Shown one piece after another: positions 25,265-35,231 of a DNA stretch of 44,300 nucleotides. Location of the stretch: positions 1 to 44,300 of the forward strand of contig NZ_JAER01000037.1 of NCBI RefSeq assembly GCF_000519005.1. Direction: 5' to 3'. Source of the stretch: Nocardioides sp. J54. GTDB lineage: Bacteria; Actinomycetota; Actinomycetes; Propionibacteriales; Nocardioidaceae. Below the pieces are notes generated by a model, which saw nothing but the letters and a program-made list of their open reading frames with translations, was not told the DNA's origin and ran no database searches. Within the stretch, counting starts at the first letter, position 1; each line of letters starts with the position of its first letter. The position numbers and the translations under genes are program-made.

Positions 25265-26389
25265 TCAGGGCTTCAGGCCGACCTTCGCGAGCATCGAGTC
25301 GGCAGCAGCCTTGCGCGTCTGGAAGGACGTGCGCAGGGTCAGCTTCGCGATCCCGCCGGACGTGACCGAGGAGACGAGGACGCCGATCTTCTGCCAGTCG
25401 GGGTTGTTGTACGAGAAGTAGTCGACGGTGGCACCGTTCCCGGTGGTCGCCGGGTCCTTGAGGTGGTCCAGGACGCTCAGGTCCTTCGTCGAGGTCGCCC
25501 AGATCGCGGCCGCGATCGCGATCACGCCGTGGACCGAGAGGGCGGAGCCGGCGACGGACGAGCCGCGGAGGTTCTTGCGGACGTCGGTGGTGACTCGCCC
25601 GAACTCCGGGCGGACCCTCACGAGCGCGTCCCAGAACTTGATGAGGAAGTCGACCTGGTCGGTGCGCGCCTGCTCGTTGAAGGGCAGGTCCGACCAGTGG
25701 TCCTCGAAGGCCTTGGACAGAGTGTTGAAGGCAACCAACTTCGCGGAGGACGCCGACACCGAGTTGGACAGCAACTCGACGTTGTTGGTGCCGAGATGCT
25801 GCGAGCCGCGCACGAGGCGGTTCACGAGGTCATCGGTGGTGAAGTCCTCCTGGTAGGCCGACTTCGCGGCGCTCTCGTTCACCTTGTCGCCGTCGTTGTT
25901 GAACGACCGTCCGATGCGCGGCGCGTCGGTGTCGTTCGCCAGCCAGATGCGGACGGCGAAGCGGCGGTCATAGAGGTGCACGCCGTGGGGGTTCATGGTC
26001 GTGATGTTGTCCGAAGCCTTCTGGATCGCCGTGATGCGCGACTGGGAGTCGATGCCGGTGTCGAAGTAGCCCGAGAAGAGAGCGAGGGCGTCGTCCTCGA
26101 TCTCGTAGTCGGTGTCAGCGGCGTCCGGGTTCAACCGGATCGACAGGTTGCCGATCACGCCGTTGCCCTCGAGCAGCTCAGCCGCCCAGTTGTTGACCTT
26201 GCGCTTGGTCTTGGCGCTCATGGTGTTCTTCTGCCAGTCGGGGCGGATGTTGCCCTCGAACTTCAGGACGTCAGTGTCGATCAGGTCGATGATCTGCTTG
26301 CCGGTGAGGACGGTCTCGTAGTGGGTGCCGGCGGCGTCGTCGACCTCGCGGACATCGTGGAGGACGACCTTGGGCTGCTGCATGTTCAT
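25265..26389 (-). CDS. DndB/DGQHR-like protein, first gene of the defence-like operon
   Basis: The protein has 374 residues. YFDTGIDSQSRITAIQKASD near residue 90-110 resembles the DGQHR motif of DndB-type proteins, and the surrounding layout (GNLSIRLN before, YDRRFAVRIW after) fits. DndB family members bind DNA and repress transcription of the dnd phosphorothioation genes. No dndA, C, D or E is present here, so DNA sulfuration is not implied. As the first gene, behind an iteron-rich promoter, it could be the operon's autoregulator (inference). The first ATG (26389) has GGAG four bases upstream. A second ATG at 26383 is equally possible. Confidence 0.7.
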   Translation of the reverse strand: MNMQQPKVVLHDVREVDDAAGTHYETVLTGKQIIDLIDTDVLKFEGNIRPDWQKNTMSAKTKRKVNNWAAELLEGNGVIGNLSIRLNPDAADTDYEIEDDALALFSGYFDTGIDSQSRITAIQKASDNITTMNPHGVHLYDRRFAVRIWLANDTDAPRIGRSFNNDGDKVNESAAKSAYQEDFTTDDLVNRLVRGSQHLGTNNVELLSNSVSASSAKLVAFNTLSKAFEDHWSDLPFNEQARTDQVDFLIKFWDALVRVRPEFGRVTTDVRKNLRGSSVAGSALSVHGVIAIAAAIWATSTKDLSVLDHLKDPATTGNGATVDYFSYNNPDWQKIGVLVSSVTSGGIAKLTLRTSFQTRKAAADSMLAKVGLKP

Positions 26390-26396
26390 GTTGCTC

Positions 26397-26492
26397 CTAC
26401 GTTGCTACGGGTGCTGTGCGGACGAGTGTCAGTAAATCATACGTAGGTACGTAAAGCAAACGTAGACCCGTAGATCGTGCGTAGGGGCGTCC
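26397..26492 (-). promoter_or_regulatory. Promoter and CGTAGnnnCGTA operator array of the defence-like operon
   Basis: On the top strand CGTAG or CGTAA starts at 26442, 26450, 26461, 26469 and 26480, with a decayed CGTCC at 26488. The spacing alternates 8 and 11, giving three tandem 19-bp units of CGTAGnnnCGTA. One inverted unit (CTACG at 26397 and 26405, again 8 apart) touches the ribosome binding site. A consensus-like -10 TATGAT (bottom strand, 26436-26441) lies at the edge of the array. The -35 region falls inside it and matches consensus poorly. The layout fits repression or activation by a protein binding two helical turns per unit. Confidence 0.68.
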
Positions 26493-26507
26493 TGCTGGCG
26501 GTTGGAT

Positions 26508-27914
26508 CTATCGATTTGCCAGCTTCGTGACCGAGTCGCGGAGGGCGTCCTCGCCAGCGCGGACGTAGTGGTTCAGGACGGTGGTGAGCTTGTCGCCGAG
26601 GTACTGCGCGACGACTTCCCACGACTCACCGAGCTCCTCGTGGAACCACTTGGTCGCGGCGTGGTGGCGGAGGTTGCGGTAGACGATGGTGCGGGGCCAG
26701 GCGTTGTCGGGGTCGTTCTCGTCGACCCACCTGCGGATCCGGTGCCAGCGCTCGTTGTGGAGCTCGGGCTTGACCGGCAACCCGGTGACGGTGTCGACGA
26801 AGATCCACTGTTCGTCCTCCGGTGGGACGGGGTAGTTCCACCAGGCGACGCTCTTGTCGGGTTCGCGCGCCGCGAGCTGGGCGCGGCGCTGGCGCTCCTC
26901 CTCCTGGGCGTTCACCACGCGCTGCATTGATGCGTTGGCCGGCAGCCCGAGTAGTTCCTTCACTCGCGGGAGCAGCTCGTCGTGCATGACCGAGCGGGGG
27001 AGGGGGACCTCGTGGATGACGTGGTTCTTCACCGGGCCGCGGAAGCCCGGCGAGTGGCGGGGCGTGATCCAGCTGCCGTTGACCTGGACGTAGCCGCGCT
27101 CGAGGAAGACGTCGATTGCGCGGAGGCCGTTTTGCTCGCCCAGACGGAGCCCGCCGAAGCCGGCGACGCGGATCTTGGTGCCGAAGAGTGGCAGTCGGGT
27201 CAGCAGGGGATCGGTGCCCTCCGGACCGCACAGCTTGTCGGCCGCGTCGGCCATCGCCTTCACCTGGCGGGTCTCCGGTCGCAGCCGCGGGTCTACGAAC
27301 TGCGTCGTCGTCCCGTGGAACACCGTCGACCGGCCTATCTCCAGACCGTCCAACGGATCGAACCGGCGATCCAGCCACTCCAGTCGCCACGCCAACTTGC
27401 GCATCGCCGCCAGGACGCCGCGCACGTCCTCACGCCCCCGGGCCGAGTGCACCGTCTTCGAGGCTCGGTCGATCACCAGCTGGCTGTGCTCGACTCGCCA
27501 CTTCGCCACGGGCACATGACCGATGGCCGGCAGGACATGCGCATTCACGCGCGACTCGCGACCTTGGATCGTGCGGGGCGCCTTGCCGCGGCGCTTGCTG
27601 TCGGCGATGTACTCCGCGGCGAGCGCCCCGATCGTGCGGGTGGCTCGCACCTTCGCGCTGGCCGGCGCTGCCTGCTCGTGGTCGAGCGCCTCCTCGGCCT
27701 GGGCGAAGATCTTGCGGGCCTCGGCCTCGGTGTTGGCTCGGCGTAGGACCGGCTTCCATGGCTCGCCCTCGCCGGCGGGCGCCTTGAACTTGATCTGGTA
27801 GCTCGTGCCGCCCGGCGGGGGAGCGTAGAGGCGGACGCGCCAGGGCCAGCCGGTGCCGTCGAGGCGGCGTTCCTTGCCCTGGGCGAGCAGGGTGGACTTC
27901 CTGCGGGTCGCCAT
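26508..27914 (-). CDS. int: Tyrosine-recombinase integrase
   Basis: The protein has 468 residues. An AP2-like/arm-binding N-terminus precedes a SAM-like core-binding domain (about 95-185) and a catalytic domain with R257 (GGLRLGE), R416 (RNLRHHAATKW) and nucleophile Y450 (VLNHYVR). The usual HxxR histidine is R413 here, and the usual LGH/W position is D441. ATG 27914 is chosen for GGGAGG just upstream. The longer frame (to 28004) is not protein-like. The gene lies next to attR and arm repeats, as expected of the enzyme that integrated this element into the DUF255 gene. Confidence 0.9.
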   Translation of the reverse strand: MATRRKSTLLAQGKERRLDGTGWPWRVRLYAPPPGGTSYQIKFKAPAGEGEPWKPVLRRANTEAEARKIFAQAEEALDHEQAAPASAKVRATRTIGALAAEYIADSKRRGKAPRTIQGRESRVNAHVLPAIGHVPVAKWRVEHSQLVIDRASKTVHSARGREDVRGVLAAMRKLAWRLEWLDRRFDPLDGLEIGRSTVFHGTTTQFVDPRLRPETRQVKAMADAADKLCGPEGTDPLLTRLPLFGTKIRVAGFGGLRLGEQNGLRAIDVFLERGYVQVNGSWITPRHSPGFRGPVKNHVIHEVPLPRSVMHDELLPRVKELLGLPANASMQRVVNAQEEERQRRAQLAAREPDKSVAWWNYPVPPEDEQWIFVDTVTGLPVKPELHNERWHRIRRWVDENDPDNAWPRTIVYRNLRHHAATKWFHEELGESWEVVAQYLGDKLTTVLNHYVRAGEDALRDSVTKLANR

Positions 27915-27941
27915 CGCTGCCTCCCTCGTAGGGTGGGGACT

Positions 27942-27985
27942 GGGTCTCGATACGGCCGCGTTCCTCGGCCTACTCGACCAACGAG
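27942..27985. repeat. Interspersed repeat (GGTCTCGA...TCGACCAACGAG type)
   Basis: GGTCTCGATACGGCC is followed by GGCCTACTCGACCAACGAG with a short GC-rich centre. It resembles the units at 841-890 and 44048-44090 and a repeat style common between Nocardioides genes. It lies inside the element, between int and the arm sites. Confidence 0.45.
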
Positions 27986-27993
27986 ATCCAGAA

Positions 27994-28036
27994 ATTCGTA
28001 TCAACTATTTGTATCATCGGGACCAGATTGATACAA
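27994..28036 (+). repeat. Arm-type repeats at the right end, with inverted copy
   Basis: ATTCGTATCA (27994-28003) and ATTTGTATCA (28007-28016) are 13 bp apart, the same period as at the left end. TTGTATCA (28009-28016) is repeated in inverse as TGATACAA (28029-28036). These are probable integrase or excisionase sites and may also affect expression of the rebuilt DUF255 gene just downstream. Confidence 0.68.
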
Positions 28037-28062
28037 GGATCACTGGATCAGGAGCACTGCTG

Positions 28063-30049
<1,987 letters not shown>

Positions 30050-30057
<8 letters not shown>

Positions 30058-30802
30058 GCGCTGGCGCTCCGGGCTCACCCTGCTGGGGAGCGTGCTCCTG
30101 CTCGCCGTCGTCGTGGTCATCGGGCCGGGCAACGAGCTCGCCGCGGTGCGCCGCGTCCTCGGCATCGGCAACGATCCGCTCGGCACGCCTGCCGAGGTCG
30201 TGCCCGGAGGCGTCCACGCGTTCCTGCGGCACCAGCCGGGCGACCCCGACGAGCCGGTGGCGTGGGACCCGTGCCGCGAGGTCCGCTACGAGATCAACCC
30301 CGACGGCGCACCCGGTGACCCCGACGACGCGGTCGCGTTCGTGCAGGAGGCGGTCGATGTCGTCTCCGGGCTGACCGGCCTGCAGTTCGACTACCTCGGC
30401 GAGACCGACCGGCGGCCGTCGTGGAAGGCCGACCTCGTCCCGCGCGGCAGCCGCGAGCCGGTGCTCGTCGCCTGGGCGACCGAGGACGAGGTCGAGGAGC
30501 TCAGCGGCAACGTCGCCGGCGTCGGGGGAGCGGTCGCGCAGTCCGACACCCGCGGCGGACGGCTGCGCTACGTCACCGGCCAGGTCACCCTCGACAGCGA
30601 CGTCTACGACCGGCTCGGCGGCGACCCCGACGGCCGGGCCCGTGGTCGTGCCATCCTGCTGCACGAGCTCGGCCACCTCGTCGGGCTCGACCACGTCGAC
30701 TCCCCGGGCGAGCTGATGTACGCCGACGAAGTCGGTCTCCTCGACTTCGGCACCGGCGACCGCAACGGCCTCGTCCGGCTCGGGAAGGGGCAGTGCGGAT
30801 GA
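30050..30802 (+). CDS. Matrixin-like zinc metalloprotease, membrane-anchored or secreted
   Basis: The protein has 250 residues, beginning at a GTG that overlaps the DUF255 stop by 8 bases. An N-terminal hydrophobic segment (LLGSVLLLAVVVVIG, about 10-25) acts as a signal or anchor. The zinc site is HELGHLVGLDHV (about residue 205), the HExxHxxGxxH form of metzincins, followed by a LMY Met-turn (ELMYAD). This places it in the matrixin-like group. The substrate is unknown. The gene is coupled to the following membrane protein (ATGA). Confidence 0.83.
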
Positions 30803-31698
30803 ACCCGGTCGAGACCGCCGCCGACACCGGTCGCTTCTTCGACGGCGGGACCGTGACCGACCCGCCGGACCCCGCCTGCCCGCCGCGGGTCGTGCTCGAG
30901 CGGGTCGAGGTCGGCGACGTCCGGCGCCGCACCGAGCGCTTCCGCATGCAGCGCCGCATCGCCTACCGCGACCGGGAGTACGGCGTCCTGCTGGTCCCCG
31001 CCGACCCCGGCTCCTTCGAGAGCGACCTCGCCTCCGTGCCCGCGCTGTTCACCTGGCTCGTGCCGCGCACCGGTCGCCACCTGCCGCCGGCGCTGCTGCA
31101 CGACGGCCTGGTCCACCGCGCCGACGAGCCCGCCGACTACGTGTCGGTCGACGGGCACGTGCTCGACCGGGTCGCCGCCGACCGGGTCTTCCGCGACGCG
31201 ATGCGCGACACCGACACCGGCCCGGTGCGCAGCTGGCTGGTGTGGTCGGCGGTCACCCTCGGCACCATCCGCGCCGGCTCGACCGCGTGGTCGCGCGGGC
31301 AGCACCTGCGCTACCTCGTCGCCGCGGCGGGCAGCCTCCTGCTCATCGCCACCCTCGGCGTGCTGGCGACCCTCGACCTGTTCGACGTCGTCGACGTGCT
31401 GCCGTGGATGGGGGAGCGGGGCTTCGTCGAGGAGCTCGTCGGCGGTCTGGCCGGCGCGGTCGTCGTACCCCTGCTGCTGGGGCTGACGTGGGGACGGTTC
31501 CGGGTCGCCGGCGCCGTCACCGGGGTGGCGCTCGCCGTCCTGCTGCACGTGACGGTGGTGCTCGCGCTCATCTCGCTCGGCTACCTCGCGACCGAGTCGC
31601 TGGCGCGGCGCCAGCCTGTCGTGGCGCTCACCCTCGCCGGTGTCCTGGCGGGCGCGTCGGTGCTCGTGCTCGTCTTGGCTGTCGGACCGATGCGCTGA
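30799..31698 (+). CDS. DUF1353 membrane protein
   Basis: The protein has 299 residues. The N-terminal half contains the DUF1353 pattern: FESDLASVPALFTWLVPRTG then PPALLHDGLVH. The C-terminal half has three to four membrane segments (YLVAAAGSLLLIATLGVLA; GLAGAVVVPLLLGL; VTGVALAVLLHVTVVLALI; LTLAGVLAGASVLVLVLAV). DUF1353 occurs in phage-related proteins of unknown activity. Fusion to a membrane tail is typical of actinobacterial members. The ATG at 30799 overlaps the upstream stop (ATGA). Confidence 0.78.
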   Translation: MNPVETAADTGRFFDGGTVTDPPDPACPPRVVLERVEVGDVRRRTERFRMQRRIAYRDREYGVLLVPADPGSFESDLASVPALFTWLVPRTGRHLPPALLHDGLVHRADEPADYVSVDGHVLDRVAADRVFRDAMRDTDTGPVRSWLVWSAVTLGTIRAGSTAWSRGQHLRYLVAAAGSLLLIATLGVLATLDLFDVVDVLPWMGERGFVEELVGGLAGAVVVPLLLGLTWGRFRVAGAVTGVALAVLLHVTVVLALISLGYLATESLARRQPVVALTLAGVLAGASVLVLVLAVGPMR

Positions 31699-31726
31699 CA
31701 GACGTACTGCCGGTATGTTTCAACCC

Positions 31727-33214
31727 GTGACCAGCACCGACGCCGCACCGGCCGCCGCGAAGACCTTCGACTCGCTCGACCCCGCCACCGGCGAGGTCGT
31801 GGGCACCCACCCGATCCACGACGCCGAGCACGTGGCCGCCGTCGTCGCGACCGCCCGCAAGGAGGCCGAGCGCTGGCGTGCGCTGGGCTTCGACGGTCGC
31901 AAGAAGGCCCTCGGCGCGTGGCGCAAGGTGATCGCCCGCCGGATCGAGGAGCTCGCCGCGGTGATGTCGCGCGAGACGGGCAAGCCGAAGGGTGACGCCC
32001 TCATGGAGGCCGCGCTCGCCGTCGACCACCTCGCCTGGGCCGCGAGCCACGCCGCGAAGGTGCTCAAGCGCCGCAGCGTCTCGCCGGGCCTGCTCATGGT
32101 CAACCAGGCCGCGAGCGTGGAGTACCGCCCGCTCGGCGTCGTCGGCGTCATCGGCCCCTGGAACTACCCCGTCTTCACCCCGATGGGCTCGATCGCCTAC
32201 GCCCTCGCGGCCGGCAACACGGTCGTGTTCAAGCCGTCGGAGTACACCCCCGGTGTCGGCGAGTGGCTCGCCGACACCTTCCGCGAGGCCGTCGGCCGTC
32301 CCGTCTTCCAGGTCGTCACCGGCTTCGGCGAGACCGGTGCCGCCCTCACCGCCGCCGGCGTCGACAAGGTCGCCTTCACCGGCTCGACCGCCACCGGCAA
32401 GAAGGTCATGGCCGCCTGCGCCGAGACCCTCACCCCCGTCGTGATCGAGGCCGGCGGCAAGGACGCCCTGCTCGTCGCGGACGACGCCGACCTCGACGAC
32501 GCCGCGGAGGCCACCCTGTGGGGCGCCGCCTCCAACGCCGGCCAGACCTGTGCCGGTGTCGAGCGGGTCTACGTCCACGAGCGGGTCTACGACGAGTTCC
32601 TCGACAAGCTGCTGGCCGAGGCGCAGAACGTCAAGGCCGAGCCCGGCGGCCAGGTGGGCCCGATCACCATGCCGTCCCAGGTCGACATCATCCGCCGCCA
32701 CATCGACGACGCCCTGGCCCGCGGCGGCCGCGCGCTCATCGGCGGCCCGGTCCCCGAGGACGCCCGCTACGTGCAGCCGACGATCCTCGTCGACGTGCCC
32801 GAGGAGTCCTCGGCCGTCCAGGAGGAGACCTTCGGGCCCACCGTCACCGTCACCAAGGTGCGGTCGATGGACGAGGCCGTCGAGCGGGCCAACGGCACCC
32901 GCTACGCCCTCGGCTCCACGGTGTTCTCGAAGGAGCAGGGAATGGCGATCGCCGAGCGCCTGCGCGCGGGCATGACCGCCATCAACGGCGTCATCTCCTT
33001 CGCCGGCATCCCGACCCTGCCCTTCGGCGGCGTCGGCGACTCCGGCTTCGGCCGCATCCACGGCCCCGACGGCCTGCGCGAGTTCACCTACCCCCACGCG
33101 ATCGCGCGGCAGCGGTTCAAGCCGGCCATCGCGCTCACGACCTTCCGCCGAACGGTCAAGGAGGAGCAGCAGCTCACCAAGGTGGTGCGCGCGCTCTACG
33201 GCCGCATGAAGTAG
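31727..33214 (+). CDS. Aldehyde dehydrogenase family protein
   Basis: The protein has about 495 residues with all the family's key sites: GPWNYPVF (about 140), NAD site FTGSTATGKKV, general base in VIEAGGKDA, nucleophile in GQTCAGVERV (about 275), and EETFGPTVTV. It oxidises an aldehyde to an acid with NAD(P). The substrate is not clear, although succinate-semialdehyde-type enzymes are close by eye. GTG 31727 is chosen because TATGTT lies 7 bases upstream, fitting a leaderless message. ATG 31715 would add four residues. It is separated from the upstream gene by 28 bp. Confidence 0.87.
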   Translation: MTSTDAAPAAAKTFDSLDPATGEVVGTHPIHDAEHVAAVVATARKEAERWRALGFDGRKKALGAWRKVIARRIEELAAVMSRETGKPKGDALMEAALAVDHLAWAASHAAKVLKRRSVSPGLLMVNQAASVEYRPLGVVGVIGPWNYPVFTPMGSIAYALAAGNTVVFKPSEYTPGVGEWLADTFREAVGRPVFQVVTGFGETGAALTAAGVDKVAFTGSTATGKKVMAACAETLTPVVIEAGGKDALLVADDADLDDAAEATLWGAASNAGQTCAGVERVYVHERVYDEFLDKLLAEAQNVKAEPGGQVGPITMPSQVDIIRRHIDDALARGGRALIGGPVPEDARYVQPTILVDVPEESSAVQEETFGPTVTVTKVRSMDEAVERANGTRYALGSTVFSKEQGMAIAERLRAGMTAINGVISFAGIPTLPFGGVGDSGFGRIHGPDGLREFTYPHAIARQRFKPAIALTTFRRTVKEEQQLTKVVRALYGRMK

Positions 33215-33242
33215 CTCGTCGGCCCCGGCCTACGATGGCGGC

Positions 33243-34412
33243 ATGGGTCCCGCCGTGCTCGACTGCGCCCACTTCGCGGCGGGGGAGTGCCGCTCGTGCG
33301 CCTGGCTCGGACGCCGGTACGACGACCAGCTGGCCGCGAAGCTCGCGGCGACCCGGGCTCTGGTCGACGCAGCGGGGATGGTCTGGGAGCCGCCGGTGAC
33401 CAGCCCGCCGGAGGGGTTCCGCAACAAGGCCAAGATGGTCGTGGCGGGCACGGCCGGTGCGCCGAGCCTGGGGATCCTCGACCCGCGGGGCGGCGGGGTG
33501 GACCTGCGGGACTGCCCGCTGCACACGCCGGGGATCGTCGCTGCGCTGCCGGTGCTCGCCGACTTCGTGGTGCGCGCCGCCCTGACCCCCTACGACGTCG
33601 CCTCGACGCTGCCGGTTACCCAGCGCGGCGAGCTCAAGCACGTGCTGGTCACCGAGTCACCCGACGGTGAGCTGATGGTGCGCCTGGTGCTCCGCTCGAC
33701 CGCGGACGAGGCGCGGGTGCGCAAGCACCTGCCCTGGCTGCAGGAGCGGCTGCCGCACCTGCGGGTGCTGACGATCAACGTCCAGCCCGCGCACCGGGCC
33801 GTGCTCGAGGGCGACCGTGAGCTGGTGCTCACCGCGGCCGACACCCTGCCGATGCGGCTCGGCGCGATCACCCTGCACCTGCGCCCGCGCAGCTTCTTCC
33901 AGACCAACACCGACGTCGCGGCAGCCCTCTACCGCGAGGCGGTGGCGTGGACCGCCGACCTCGCGCCGCGGCGGGTGCTCGACCTCTACTGCGGCGTCGG
34001 CGGGTTCGCGCTCCACCTCGCCGCGCCCGGCCGGCAGGTCACCGGCATCGAGATCAGCGCCGACGCGATCGCCAGCGCCGAGCGCTCCCGCGACGAGGCC
34101 GCCCTGCCCGGGGAGATCCGGTTCGAGGTCGGCGACGCCACCGCCCCGGAGCACGCACCGCTGCTGGCGGAGGCCGACCTCGTGGTGGTCAACCCGCCCC
34201 GTCGCGGGCTCGGGCCGGAGCTGGCGCAGCGGCTCGAGGAGTCGGGCGTGCCGCACGTGCTCTACTCGAGCTGCAACCCCGAGACCCTGGCCCGCGACCT
34301 GGCCACGATGGCGTCGTACTCGCCGGTGCGGGGGCGGCTGCTGGACATGTTCCCCCAGACCCCGCACGCGGAGGTGCTGGTGCTCCTCGAGCGCCGTCAG
34401 CGCAGCGAGTAG
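33243..34412 (+). CDS. rlmC: 23S rRNA (uracil-C5)-methyltransferase, RlmC/RumB-like
   Basis: The protein has 389 residues. The N-terminal CAHFAAGECRSCAWL cysteines fit the [4Fe-4S] cluster of RlmC/RumB. The SAM site is LDLYCGVGGFAL (about 242), with NPPRRGLG and the catalytic cysteine in YSSCNPETLARD. RlmC methylates U747 in E. coli 23S rRNA. Actinobacterial target preference is not established here. TACGAT lies six bases before ATG 33243, indicating a leaderless message. The 3' end overlaps the convergent trhA gene by 16 bp. Confidence 0.87.
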   Translation: MGPAVLDCAHFAAGECRSCAWLGRRYDDQLAAKLAATRALVDAAGMVWEPPVTSPPEGFRNKAKMVVAGTAGAPSLGILDPRGGGVDLRDCPLHTPGIVAALPVLADFVVRAALTPYDVASTLPVTQRGELKHVLVTESPDGELMVRLVLRSTADEARVRKHLPWLQERLPHLRVLTINVQPAHRAVLEGDRELVLTAADTLPMRLGAITLHLRPRSFFQTNTDVAAALYREAVAWTADLAPRRVLDLYCGVGGFALHLAAPGRQVTGIEISADAIASAERSRDEAALPGEIRFEVGDATAPEHAPLLAEADLVVVNPPRRGLGPELAQRLEESGVPHVLYSSCNPETLARDLATMASYSPVRGRLLDMFPQTPHAEVLVLLERRQRSE

Positions 34413-35137
34413 GTCGCCAGCGACACCCCGACGTAGTGGGCGGCGAACGCGGCGATCGTGAAGCCGTGGAAGATCTCGTGGAAGCCGAACACGCGCGGCG
34501 AGGGGTCCGGCCACTGGAAGCCGTAGACCAGCCCGCCCATCGTGTAGAGCGCCCCACCGACCACGATCAGCACGAAGACCGCGATCCCGACGCCGAGGCC
34601 GAGCGCGACGGCACCGCTGAAGAACGCCGGGATGAAGAAGATCGCCGCCCAGCCGAGCGCGATGTAGATCGGCGCCGACAGCCAGCGCGGGGCTCCGGGC
34701 CAGAACAGCTTGAAGCCGATGCCGGCCAGGGCGCCGGTCCACACCACCGACAGCATGATCACCCGCGAGGGACCCTCGAGCAGGATCAGCGCGAACGGCG
34801 TGTAGGAGCCCGCGATGAACAGGAAGATGTTGGAGTGGTCGAACCGGTTGAGGATCCGCCACACCTTCGGTGACCACGTGCCGCGGTGGTAGAGCGCGGA
34901 GATCCCGAAGAGCAGCAGTGCCGACCCGGCGTAGAGCGCCGAGCCCACCTTCGTCGTCGCCGTCGGGGAGAGCACGATGAGCACGATGCCGGCGGCGAGG
35001 ACGATCGGGGTGGACACGAGGTGGATCCAGCCGCGGAGCTTCGGCTTGATCTCGGCGACCTTGTCGCTGATCTGGTCACCGAGGTCGTCCAGCCGGGCGC
35101 GGACTCGGTCGTTCGCGTGGTGGAAGGCCTGACTCAT
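34397..35137 (-). CDS. trhA: TrhA / hemolysin III family membrane protein
   Basis: The protein has 246 residues and seven predicted membrane segments, with the conserved ALYHRGTWSP, FDHSNIFLFIAGSYTPF, and FGFHEIFHGFTIAAFAAHYV histidine and acid motifs of the PAQR-like hemolysin III family. The family is linked to membrane fluidity homeostasis. A haemolytic role is not implied. ATG 35137 follows a short upstream region without a strong ribosome binding site. Confidence 0.87.
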   Translation of the reverse strand: MSQAFHHANDRVRARLDDLGDQISDKVAEIKPKLRGWIHLVSTPIVLAAGIVLIVLSPTATTKVGSALYAGSALLLFGISALYHRGTWSPKVWRILNRFDHSNIFLFIAGSYTPFALILLEGPSRVIMLSVVWTGALAGIGFKLFWPGAPRWLSAPIYIALGWAAIFFIPAFFSGAVALGLGVGIAVFVLIVVGGALYTMGGLVYGFQWPDPSPRVFGFHEIFHGFTIAAFAAHYVGVSLATYSLR

Positions 35138-35169
35138 GGCACGAGGGTACCCACGGAGCCGGAAAGCAA

Positions 35170-35211
35170 CAGCGGCCGGACGAGCGTGATCCCACACTCA
35201 CCCGGCCGCTG
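35170..35211 (-). terminator. Hairpin terminator after the AIM24 gene
   Basis: CAGCGGCCGG (35170-35179) pairs perfectly with CCGGCCGCTG (35202-35211), a 10-bp stem with a 22-base loop. It lies 20 bp past the AIM24 stop and before trhA in the same direction. Confidence 0.55.
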
Positions 35212-35231
35212 CCGACGCACCTGTCGCGGAC

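Noticed and set aside
15896..26389. Calling the operon DISARM
   Set aside because: The defining DrmA (helicase with DUF1998-linked partner) and DrmB are absent, and the PLD and SNF2 parts are fused. Shared domains alone do not justify the name.
25265..26389. Presence of a Dnd phosphorothioation system
   Set aside because: Only a DndB/DGQHR-like protein is present. There is no cysteine desulfurase, DndC or DndD nearby.
26397..26492. Replication iterons or CRISPR repeats
   Set aside because: The units are 19 bp with no spacers, and the element's replication initiator is a rolling-circle type encoded 15 kb away. The position over a promoter fits an operator better.
31628..33097. Long minus-strand frame opposite the aldehyde dehydrogenase
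   Set aside because: It is a low-complexity shadow (Gly/Val/Asp/Arg-rich). All catalytic motifs are on the plus strand.
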